From Burkholderiales bacterium (lineage in GTDB: Bacteria; Pseudomonadota; Gammaproteobacteria; Burkholderiales; SG8-39): a DNA stretch of 11,247 nt. The notes beneath the pieces were generated by a model. The model made no database searches and was not told where the DNA came from. It saw only the letters and a list, made by a program, of their open reading frames with translations. Made by a program: the position numbers and the translations under genes. The DNA lies in assembly GCA_020846575.1 (NCBI GenBank), contig JADLDQ010000277.1:1-11247 (forward strand). The letters run 5' to 3'. This document shows, piece by piece, positions 1-5,796 of this stretch (position 1 is the stretch's first letter; each line of letters opens with the position of its first letter).

Positions 1-83
1 CCCCTCGCTCCTCACGACCAGAAGAAAGCGCAGCTTTCCCTGAAGTCGAGGGTGCGCGAGGGGCGAGCAGCCCCTCGCTCCTC
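1..83. repeat. 13-bp direct repeat pair downstream of livF
   Basis: The 13-mer CCCCTCGCTCCTC occurs at 1-13 and again at 71-83. Between them, at 56-64, lies GCGAGGGGC, which is complementary to the core of both copies. A transcript leaving livF could therefore fold the middle segment onto either copy. The near copy gives a compact hairpin and the far copy a long loop. Nothing else recognisable is present in bases 1-88, apart from a 6-bp stem with a 3-nt loop (GAAAGC at 24-29 with GCTTTC at 33-38). I see no coding sequence in this stretch. The left copy touches the window edge, so the repeat may extend further. Confidence 0.5.
56..78 (-). terminator. possible hairpin terminator after livF
   Basis: Positions 56-64 (GCGAGGGGC) pair perfectly with 70-78 (GCCCCTCGC) around a 5-nt loop, giving a GC-rich 9-bp stem 10 nt beyond the livF stop codon. 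On the minus strand no clear T-run follows the stem, so it is not a canonical intrinsic terminator. It may instead be a Rho-linked or RNA-stabilising hairpin that ends the liv transcript. The function is inferred from position and structure only. Confidence 0.4.
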
Positions 84-88
84 TTCCC

Positions 89-823
89 TCAGCCCGATTC
101 GCCCAGGTACGCCGAGCGGACCTTCGGATCGTCCAGCAGCGATCGCGCCTCGCCCGCGAGGACGATGGAGCCGCTTTCCATCACGTAGGCTCGGGAAGCA
201 AGGCGCAGCGCCGCGCGCGCGTTCTGCTCCACCAGCAGCACCGCCACGCCTTCGCGGTTCACCATGCGTATCACCTCGAAGATGCGCTGCACTATCAGCG
301 GCGCGAGTCCCATGCCGGGTTCGTCGAGGAGCAGGAGTCTCGGACCGCTCATCAGCGCGCGGGCGATGGCGAGCATCTGCTGTTCGCCGCCGGACAGGGT
401 GCCGGCGGTCTGGCCGCGCCGCTGCGCGAGCCTGGGAAAGAGCGCGAGCACCCGCTCGCGGACGGGTCGCGCCGCGGCGCGGCTTCGCGCATAGGCGCCC
501 ATGGCGAGGTTTTCCTCCACGGTGAGTCGCGAGAACACGCCGCGCCCTTCCGGCACCAGCGCGAGTCCCAGGCGCGCGCGCTCGAAGGCCCGCAGGCGCG
601 CGATGTCCCTGCCCGCATAGCGCAGCGAGCCGCCCGTGTCCCTGGACAGTCCCGCGATGGCGCGAAGGGTGCTGGACTTGCCGGCGCCGTTGGCGCCGAT
701 CAGGCAGACGAGTTCGCGCTCCCCGACGCGCAGATCGATGCCCCTGACCGCACGGATCCCGCCGTAGCGCACTTCCAGGCCGCCCACCTCGAGCAGTGCG
801 GGGAGGTCGAGCTTCGGCTCCAT
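89..823 (-). CDS. livF: LivF-type ABC transporter ATPase (branched-chain amino acids)
   Basis: This 244-aa cytoplasmic ATPase should pair with LivG under the LivHM permease and power amino-acid import. Motifs in order are Walker A GANGAGKSS (residues 43-51), the LivF-typical segment PEGRGVF (91-97), where Glu stands in for the Q-loop Gln, signature LSGGEQ (143-148), Walker B LLLLDEP (163-169) and VEQN (198-201) in place of the usual switch His. Glu for Gln and VEQN are normal for LivF and separate it from LivG. The ATG at 823 was chosen because it lies 19 nt after the livG stop and begins directly before the conserved LLEVGGLEVRYGG core. An in-frame start at 874 would overlap livG and add a charged, unconserved tail. 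It is the last gene of the liv operon. The family assignment is very secure; the exact transported substrate is inferred. Confidence 0.93.
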   Translation of the reverse strand: MEPKLDLPALLEVGGLEVRYGGIRAVRGIDLRVGERELVCLIGANGAGKSSTLRAIAGLSRDTGGSLRYAGRDIARLRAFERARLGLALVPEGRGVFSRLTVEENLAMGAYARSRAAARPVRERVLALFPRLAQRRGQTAGTLSGGEQQMLAIARALMSGPRLLLLDEPGMGLAPLIVQRIFEVIRMVNREGVAVLLVEQNARAALRLASRAYVMESGSIVLAGEARSLLDDPKVRSAYLGESG

Positions 824-842
824 GGCTGGGCGCGGACCTGCC

Positions 843-1703
843 TCAGCCCGTGCCGGCTCGCGACGCCCCTGCATCGGGGTCGGTCCCGAGGTAGGCGGCG
901 ATCACCGCCGGGTCGCTGCGCACCTCGCGCGGGGTGCCCTCGGCAATGCGCTCACCCTGGTCGAGCACCAGCACTCGGTCGCACACGCTCATCACCAGAC
1001 GCATGTCGTGCTCGATGAGCAGCGCCGTGACGCCCTGCGCCCGGACCGATTCGATCAACGCCTTGAGCGCCAGGCCCTCGGCGGCATTCATGCCGGCGGC
1101 CGGCTCGTCCAGGCACAGCAGCAGCGGCTCGGAGGCGAGCGCGCGCGCGATTTCCAGCCGGCGCTGCTCGCCGTAGGAAAGGGTGCCTGCCGCGTCGTTT
1201 GCGCGCGCGGCGATCCCGGTGAACTCCAGGAGCGCGAGCGCACGCTGCTCGATGTGTGCTTCCTCCGCTCGGGTCGCGCGGTCGCGCAGGATCGCGCCGA
1301 GCACCCCGGCGCGCGAGCGCGCGTGGCGTCCGATCATCACGTTCTCCAGCACCGACAGGTTGGCGAACAGGCGGATGTTCTGGAACGTGCGCGCGATGCC
1401 GGCGCGCGCCACCTGGTGCGGCCGCGCCCCCGCGAGCGGCCGGCCGTCGAACTCGAACGTTCCCGCGTCGGGCGCATCGATCCCGGTGAGCAGGTTGAAA
1501 AGCGTGGTCTTGCCGGCGCCGTTGGGTCCTATCAGGCCGTAGATTTCCCCGCGGCGGATGGAGAAGCTGAGTCCCTCCAGCGCCCGAACCCCGCCGAATT
1601 TCTTGCTTATGCCGAGGGCGCGCAGGAGAACCCGCGCATCCGCGGGGGAGCGGGCGGCGCCGAGGGCCGGAGCGTCGTCCCGGCCCCTGTCGTCCCGGAT
1701 CAT
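843..1703 (-). CDS. livG: LivG-type ABC transporter ATPase (branched-chain amino acids)
   Basis: This is the second cytoplasmic ATPase of the transporter, 286 aa. Visible motifs are Walker A GPNGAGKT (59-66), Q-loop FQN with Gln at about 108, signature LSYGEQ (175-180), Walker B LLLCLDE (194-200) and switch His 232 in EHDM. The C-terminal YLG (271-273) is the normal LivG ending, followed here by about 13 extra residues. The ATG at 1703 has AAGG about 7 nt upstream. An in-frame GTG at 1769 would add 22 unconserved residues. Even from 1703 the first 25 residues are charged and Ala-rich and precede the usual family start, so the protein is somewhat longer than the typical 255 aa or so. The gap of about 180 nt from livM is wide for this operon type and holds a small ORF whose stop overlaps this ATG. 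Confidence 0.92.
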   Translation of the reverse strand: MIRDDRGRDDAPALGAARSPADARVLLRALGISKKFGGVRALEGLSFSIRRGEIYGLIGPNGAGKTTLFNLLTGIDAPDAGTFEFDGRPLAGARPHQVARAGIARTFQNIRLFANLSVLENVMIGRHARSRAGVLGAILRDRATRAEEAHIEQRALALLEFTGIAARANDAAGTLSYGEQRRLEIARALASEPLLLCLDEPAAGMNAAEGLALKALIESVRAQGVTALLIEHDMRLVMSVCDRVLVLDQGERIAEGTPREVRSDPAVIAAYLGTDPDAGASRAGTG

Positions 1704-1846
1704 GGGACTGCCTTGTCGCTGCGCGCCAGGTTCATTCCGAGCCTGCGGCGTGCCGGGCAGTTCGCGCACCCGCGGCGGCGACGGCTGTTCGCGCCGGTCG
1801 GCACGGCCGCTCGTTCGCCTCGGCCCGTCGCGCTGCCGCCCGCCAC
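1700..1846 (-). CDS. candidate small ORF coupled to livG (48 aa, unrecognised)
   Basis: This is a speculative small gene. A GTG at 1846-1844 is preceded by a full Shine-Dalgarno AGGAGG (1859-1854 on the minus strand) with 7-nt spacing. The frame runs 48 codons and stops with TGA at 1702-1700, which overlaps the livG ATG as ATGA, the arrangement expected for translational coupling. The predicted peptide is Arg-rich with a CANC (CXXC) motif near its middle and resembles no family I know. Its composition is also what an unselected frame in GC-rich DNA gives, so the SD and overlap may be coincidence. If used, it could act as a translated leader that delivers ribosomes to livG across the wide livM-livG gap. 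Confidence 0.25.
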   Translation of the reverse strand: MAGGSATGRGERAAVPTGANSRRRRGCANCPARRRLGMNLARSDKAVP

Positions 1847-1881
1847 CGGCGCTCCTCCTGCGAATCCCGCCGCGGGCGCAT

Positions 1882-2976
1882 TCAGCGCAGCGGGCCGCTC
1901 GCGCCGCCGCGCAGCGAGAGTTCGCGGCGGCGGACCGCCGAAGGCCACAGGCCGCCCGGACGAAGCGTCATGATCAGCACCAGCGCCAGCCCGAAGAGCA
2001 GCATCCGGATCACCTCGGGCTCGACGATCATCCGCCCGAACAGCTGCCTTTGCATCGGACCCACCGTGAAGCGCAGCACCTCGGGCACGAACGACAGCAG
2101 CAGCGCCCCCAGCACCACGCCGCCCACGTTCCCCATGCCGCCCAGCACCACCATCGAGAGCACCATGATCGATTCCACCAGCACGAAGCTCTCCGGGCTG
2201 ATGAACCCCTGGATGGCGGCGAACATGCCCCCGGCGACGCCGCCGAAGGAGGCGCCCATGGCGAACGCGAGCAGCTTGACGCGCGTGGTGTCGATCCCCG
2301 CGGCGCGCGCCGCGATCTCGTCCTCGCGCACCGCTTCCCAGGCGCGGCCGACGCGGGAGTTCTGCAGGCGCACGCTCACGAAGATCACCGCGACCAGCGC
2401 CGCGAGCAGCAGGTAGTAGTACTTGATCGGTCCGCTGACGACCAGGCCGAACAGGGTATCGGCGGACGAGAAATCGAACTCCCCGATCCGCAAGCCGTCG
2501 ATGCGCGCGATGCCGCGCGGGCCGTTGGTGATGTTGACCGGCGAGCCGAGGTTGTTGAGGAAAATGCGCACGATCTCGCCGAAACCGAGCGTCACGATCG
2601 CGAGGTAATCGCCGCGCAGCTTCAGCGTCGGCGCGCCGAGCAGCACGCCGAACACCGCGGCGACCAGGGCGCCGATGGGCAGGGTCACCCAGAAGGGCCA
2701 GTGAATGCCGAACTGGGGCGAGGCGAGCAGCGCGTAGGCGTAGGCGCCGACGGCGTAGAAGGCGATGTAGCCCAGGTCCAGCAGACCGGCGAAGCCCACC
2801 ACGATGTTCAGCCCGAGCGCCAGCAGCGCGAACAGGATGGCGAGGTTGGTGATGCGCACCCAGGCCGTGCCGATTCCGGCGAGCGCGAACGGCAGCGCCG
2901 CGAGCGCCACGGCGGTGAGCACGATGCCGGCGGCGAGCAGCCTCGAGTCCCGCCGCAGCGCCGCGCGCGGCCTCAC
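1882..2976 (-). CDS. livM: LivM-type ABC transporter permease
   Basis: This 364-aa inner-membrane permease should form the translocation channel with LivH. It is strongly hydrophobic, with many membrane segments. The family hallmark GFAGLLDLGYIAFYAVGAY is at residues 61-79. An EAA-like cytoplasmic coupling loop for the ATPases lies at about 208-229 (RVGRAWEAVREDEIAARAAG), followed by GGMGNVGGVVLGALLL (279-294) and the typical LRPGGLWP ending region (338-345). The start is GTG at 2976-2974, sharing the tetranucleotide GTGA with the livH stop, so translation is probably coupled to livH. About 20 polar or basic residues follow the last conserved motif. Length and motif order fit the family. Substrate range within the branched-chain/HAAT group cannot be read from the permease. 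Confidence 0.94.
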   Translation of the reverse strand: MRPRAALRRDSRLLAAGIVLTAVALAALPFALAGIGTAWVRITNLAILFALLALGLNIVVGFAGLLDLGYIAFYAVGAYAYALLASPQFGIHWPFWVTLPIGALVAAVFGVLLGAPTLKLRGDYLAIVTLGFGEIVRIFLNNLGSPVNITNGPRGIARIDGLRIGEFDFSSADTLFGLVVSGPIKYYYLLLAALVAVIFVSVRLQNSRVGRAWEAVREDEIAARAAGIDTTRVKLLAFAMGASFGGVAGGMFAAIQGFISPESFVLVESIMVLSMVVLGGMGNVGGVVLGALLLSFVPEVLRFTVGPMQRQLFGRMIVEPEVIRMLLFGLALVLIMTLRPGGLWPSAVRRRELSLRGGASGPLR

Positions 2977-3896
2977 GCGCGGTCTCCCACGCGCTCGCCG
3001 AGCAGTCCCGAGGGACGCAGCACCAGCACCAGGATCAGCACGATGAAGGCGAACACGTCCTGGTAGTTGGACCCGAACACGTTGCCGGTCAGGTCGCCGA
3101 TGTAGCCCGCGCCCAGCGCCTCGACGACGCCGAGGACCAGGCCGCCGAGCATCGCGCCGGGCACATTGCCGATGCCCCCCAGCACCGCCGCGCAGAACGC
3201 CTTGAGGCCCAGGGGCGCGCCCATGGTGTAGTGCGCGATACCGTAGTAACCGGCCACCATGACGCCGGCCACGGCGGCGAGCGCCGCGCCGATCAGGAAG
3301 GTCAGCGCGACGATGCGATCGGCGTCGATGCCCATGAGACCGGCGACCGCGGGGTCCTGCGCGGTCGCGCGCATCGCGGTTCCGAGCCGGCTGCCGTAGA
3401 TCAGGAGCGCGAGACCTGCCATGAGCGCTGTCGAGGTCGCGAGGATGCCGATCTGCACGTTGGTGATGGCCGCGCCCGCGACCACGTAGGTCTCGCTCGC
3501 GACGAGCGCCGGGAACGAGATCGGGCTACGGCCCCAGATCATCAGCGCCAGGTGCTGCAGCAGAATGGACACGCCGATGGCGGTGATGAGCGGCGCAAGG
3601 CGCGGCGCCCCCCGCAGCGGCCGGTAGGCCAGACGCTCCATGAGCCAGCCGAGCGTCATGCAGGTCGCCGCGGCGGCGACGAGCGCGAGCGGCAGGCGGG
3701 CGGCAGGGGGCAGGCCGCCCGGGTCCAGGATCTGCAGCACCGAGTAGGCCACCAGGGCGCCGATCATCACCAGCTCGCCGTGGGCGAAGTTGATCAGCTG
3801 GATGATGCCGTAGACCATGGTGTAGCCCAGCGCCACCACGGCGTACACCGCCCCCAGGGTGACGCCGTTGATGATCTGCTGCAGGAAGATGTCCAC
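2973..3896 (-). CDS. livH: LivH-type ABC transporter permease
   Basis: This 307-aa inner-membrane permease is the partner of LivM. It begins with a standard LivH N-terminus (FLQQIINGVTLGAVYAVVAL) and carries the hallmark GYTMVYGIIQLINFAHGEL at residues 24-42. The EAA-like coupling loop follows SRLGTAMRATAQDPAVAGLM (169-188), then GGIGNVPGAMLGGLVLG (240-256) and LRPSGLLGE (293-301). The start is GTG (3896-3894). No strong Shine-Dalgarno is visible, but this codon gives the conserved N-terminus and no better start exists. The gene lies about 100 nt beyond the livK stop, with a hairpin terminator between, so its expression depends on read-through from livK or on a weak local promoter. The stop overlaps the livM start by 4 nt. 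Confidence 0.94.
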   Translation of the reverse strand: MDIFLQQIINGVTLGAVYAVVALGYTMVYGIIQLINFAHGELVMIGALVAYSVLQILDPGGLPPAARLPLALVAAAATCMTLGWLMERLAYRPLRGAPRLAPLITAIGVSILLQHLALMIWGRSPISFPALVASETYVVAGAAITNVQIGILATSTALMAGLALLIYGSRLGTAMRATAQDPAVAGLMGIDADRIVALTFLIGAALAAVAGVMVAGYYGIAHYTMGAPLGLKAFCAAVLGGIGNVPGAMLGGLVLGVVEALGAGYIGDLTGNVFGSNYQDVFAFIVLILVLVLRPSGLLGERVGDRA

Positions 3897-3945
3897 GGTG
3901 TTCGATTGCCCGGAGGCGGGTCTAGGCTAGCACGCCTGCGGCGCT

Positions 3946-3976
3946 CACAAAAAGCAACGGCACCCGAAGGTGCCGT
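3946..3976 (-). terminator. intrinsic terminator/attenuator between livK and livH
   Basis: On the minus strand ACGGCACC (3976-3969) pairs with GGTGCCGT (3964-3957) around a TTCG tetraloop (3968-3965). This is an 8-bp perfect stem with a very stable loop, followed by a TGCTTTTTGTG tract (3956-3946). It starts 19 nt after the livK stop and lies 61 nt before the livH start, inside an otherwise continuous transporter operon. A partial terminator here would give more LivK than LivHMGF, as is common for binding-protein-dependent transporters. A second weak stem (CCGTG 3988-3984 with CACGG 3977-3973 on the minus strand) would occupy part of the terminator 5' arm. Confidence 0.8.
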
Positions 3977-3995
3977 GCCCTAACACGGTGGTCGC

Positions 3996-5255
3996 TTACT
4001 TCTTCCCGTCCCCCGCGGCCGCGGGCGCTTGCGCGGCGGGCGCCGGCGCCGCGGCGCCGGCCTGCGCCATGAAGTCCTCGAACTTGATCGTCTGGCCCTG
4101 CTTGATGATCGCGATCGGCGCGAGCTTTCCGCCCTTCATGGTGAAGATGGTCATCTCCGCGTCCTTGCGATCGCCCTTGTCGTCGAAGGAAATGCGCCCG
4201 GTCGCGCCGGCGTACTCGATCTTCTGCAGCACCGGGAGGTACTTCGCCGGGTCGGGCGAGTCCGCCTTGCGGATCGCCTCGACCAGGAGAAGCGTCGCGT
4301 CGTAGGTGAACGGCGCGTACAGGATGGGATCCGCCTTGAACCTCGCCTTGTAGGCGTCGAGGAACTTCTTCGACGCCGCGGCCGGCGGGATGCCCGCCTG
4401 CGAGCACAGGAGGCCGTCGGCGGCCTCGCCTGCGAGTTCCTGCATCTTGTCGGTGCAGGCGCCGTCGCCGAAGGCGAACACCGACTTGATGGCAAGCTCG
4501 CGCGCCTGCTTGAGCAGCGGCCCGCCGGTCGCGTCCATGCCGCCATAGAACACCGCGTCCGGGCGGCGCCCCTTGATCTTGGTGAGCACCGCCTTCCAGT
4601 CGCTGCGCCTGTCGTCGCCCTTCTCGCGCGGCAGCACCTGCACGTGGGCGGCCTTCAGCGTCTTCTCGACCTCGTTCGCGAGCCCCTCGCCGTAGGCGGT
4701 GGCGTCGTCGATGATGGCCACCAGCTTGGGCCTGGCGCTCGCCGCGAGATAGCTCGCGATGGCCGGCCCCTGCTGGTCGTCGCGCCCGACCACGCGGAAC
4801 ACGGCCTTGAATCCCTGCTCGGTGAGCTGCGGATTGGTGGCGGACCCCGAGATCATCGGGATACCGGCGCCGTTGTACACCGCGGAGGCAGGGATCGACG
4901 TGCCCGAGTTGAGGTGACCGACCACGCCCGCCACCTTCGAGTCCACCAGCTTCTGCGCGACCGTGGTGCCGGTCTTCGGGTCGGCCTGGTCGTCTTCGGG
5001 CACCAGTACGAAGCGGGCCGGTCTGCCGCCGATCGTGATTCTGGTCGCGTTCGCCTCCTGGATCGCCAGCAGCGCGCCCTGCTCGTTGTCCTTGCCCAGG
5101 TGGGCGATGCTGCCGGTGAGCGGCGCCACGTGCCCGATCCGGATCTCGAGGTCGGCGGCCTGCGCCACCGGCTTTTTCTCCTCGCTGCAGCCCGACAGCA
5201 CCAGTCTCGCCGCCACTGCCACCGTGCCTGTACCGACGTGACGACTGCGCGTCAC
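3996..5255 (-). CDS. livK: LivK/LivJ-type periplasmic amino-acid-binding lipoprotein
   Basis: This is the substrate-binding protein of the transporter, 419 aa (type I periplasmic-binding fold, Peripla_BP_6 family). The N-terminus carries a lipobox LSGC with the lipidation Cys at 23, so it is probably membrane-anchored. Ligand-site motifs match LIV-binding proteins: GHLNSGTSIPAS (113-124), SGSATNP (136-142) and AYGEGLA (187-193). The mature part follows the family to the end and then gains an Ala/Pro-rich tail of about 20 residues ending in KK. The GTG start at 5255 is supported by GGAG 6 nt upstream and by the signal peptide beginning there. One oddity is Arg17 inside the short hydrophobic stretch before the lipobox. 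Terminators lie on both sides and a strong promoter lies just upstream, so livK heads the operon. Branched-chain amino acids are the likeliest ligand; other HAAT ligands are possible. Confidence 0.92.
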   Translation of the reverse strand: MTRSRHVGTGTVAVAARLVLSGCSEEKKPVAQAADLEIRIGHVAPLTGSIAHLGKDNEQGALLAIQEANATRITIGGRPARFVLVPEDDQADPKTGTTVAQKLVDSKVAGVVGHLNSGTSIPASAVYNGAGIPMISGSATNPQLTEQGFKAVFRVVGRDDQQGPAIASYLAASARPKLVAIIDDATAYGEGLANEVEKTLKAAHVQVLPREKGDDRRSDWKAVLTKIKGRRPDAVFYGGMDATGGPLLKQARELAIKSVFAFGDGACTDKMQELAGEAADGLLCSQAGIPPAAASKKFLDAYKARFKADPILYAPFTYDATLLLVEAIRKADSPDPAKYLPVLQKIEYAGATGRISFDDKGDRKDAEMTIFTMKGGKLAPIAIIKQGQTIKFEDFMAQAGAAAPAPAAQAPAAAGDGKK

Positions 5256-5261
5256 GATAGT

Positions 5262-5265
5262 CTCC
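5262..5265 (-). promoter_or_regulatory. Shine-Dalgarno for livK
   Basis: GGAG on the minus strand lies 6 nt before the GTG at 5255. It decides the start of livK, because no in-frame ATG lies near the signal peptide. Confidence 0.65.
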
Positions 5266-5283
5266 GGTGAGAAACGCGCGCCG

Positions 5284-5313
5284 ATTATGCGAAGGCGCCG
5301 GAAAGCTTGTCAA
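5284..5313 (-). promoter_or_regulatory. sigma70-like promoter of livK (livKHMGF)
   Basis: On the minus strand a perfect -35 TTGACA (5313-5308) is followed after 18 nt by CATAAT (5289-5284), a 5/6 match to the -10 consensus. The expected transcription start is near 5277, leaving a leader of about 20 nt that carries the livK Shine-Dalgarno. It lies between the upstream cytochrome terminator and livK, exactly where the operon promoter is required. Arms of an 8-bp inverted repeat, GCGCCCGC (5315-5322) and GCGGGCGC (5358-5365), begin one base upstream of the -35 and could mark a regulator site. That is inference only. Confidence 0.8.
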
Positions 5314-5365
5314 TGCGCCCGCCCGCTGCTTTCGCTCGGGGCGCGGCGCGCAGGGATGCGGGCGC

Positions 5366-5391
5366 AAAAAAAAACCGGCTCGCGCCGGTTT
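5366..5391 (-). terminator. strong intrinsic terminator after the cytochrome c gene
   Basis: AAACCGGC (5372-5379) pairs with GCCGGTTT (5384-5391) around a 4-nt loop. Read on the minus strand the stem runs into a block of nine T (complement of A at 5366-5374). It lies 44 nt beyond the cytochrome stop and before the livK promoter, so it separates the ilvD-DUF255-cytochrome unit from the liv operon. Confidence 0.92.
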
Positions 5392-5435
5392 CTTTCGCGC
5401 TCCCGCCCCGCGCCCGGGGTGCGGGTTCGACGGTG

Positions 5436-5756
5436 CTACTTGATGGTGAGAATCCACTTCGCGAGGGTCTGCGCCTCGGCCTCGTTCACGCCGGTATTGG
5501 GAGGCATCGGAACCTGATTGCCCCACTTGCCTTTGCTGCCGGCGCGGATGGACTTGGCGATGACCGCCGCCGCGTCCTTCTGCTTGCCGTACTTGGCGTT
5601 GACTTCCTTGTAGGAGGGTCCAATCAGCTTCTTGTCGTTCTGGTGGCAGGCAAGGCAGCCCTTGGTCTGGGCGAGCTTCGAGGCGTCCTGCGCCTGCGCC
5701 GCGGACGCGAGCGCCAGCGCGGCGAGCGCCGCCGCGAGCGTGACCGATGTCTTCAT
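5436..5756 (-). CDS. periplasmic monohaem cytochrome c (c551/c552-like)
   Basis: This 106-aa exported electron carrier has a Sec signal peptide: a short basic start (MK), an Ala/Leu-rich core and a probable AQA cleavage after residue 22, giving a mature protein of about 84 aa. The haem is attached at CLACH (residues 34-38) with His38 as the proximal ligand. Met84 in VPMPPN is the expected distal ligand, and the preceding KGKWGNQ is typical of c551/c8-type small cytochromes. The ATG at 5756 has GGGAG 5 nt upstream and starts the signal peptide; an upstream in-frame start at 5861 would bury it. It lies 40 nt after the DUF255 gene and ends at a strong terminator, so it is probably the last gene of that operon. 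The redox partner cannot be told from sequence. Confidence 0.92.
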   Translation of the reverse strand: MKTSVTLAAALAALALASAAQAQDASKLAQTKGCLACHQNDKKLIGPSYKEVNAKYGKQKDAAAVIAKSIRAGSKGKWGNQVPMPPNTGVNEAEAQTLAKWILTIK

Positions 5757-5796
5757 TGCGACTCCCACTGTCGATGTCTGACGAAAGGCTTGCATC

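Noticed and set aside
1558..3066. Plus-strand frame of about 500 codons opposite livM.
   Set aside because: It is an Arg/His/Gln-rich composition shadow of a clear permease gene, with no motif and no ribosome site.
3897..3956. Separate promoter for livH after the intra-operon terminator.
   Set aside because: The best match (TTGTGA, about 15 nt, TAGCCT) is weak in both boxes and spacing and overlaps the terminator tail. Not strong enough to call.
3922..5526. Minus-strand 534-codon frame overlapping livK in another register.
   Set aside because: It is Gly/Arg-dominated and conflicts with the well-supported LivK lipoprotein frame. It also spans a strong terminator.
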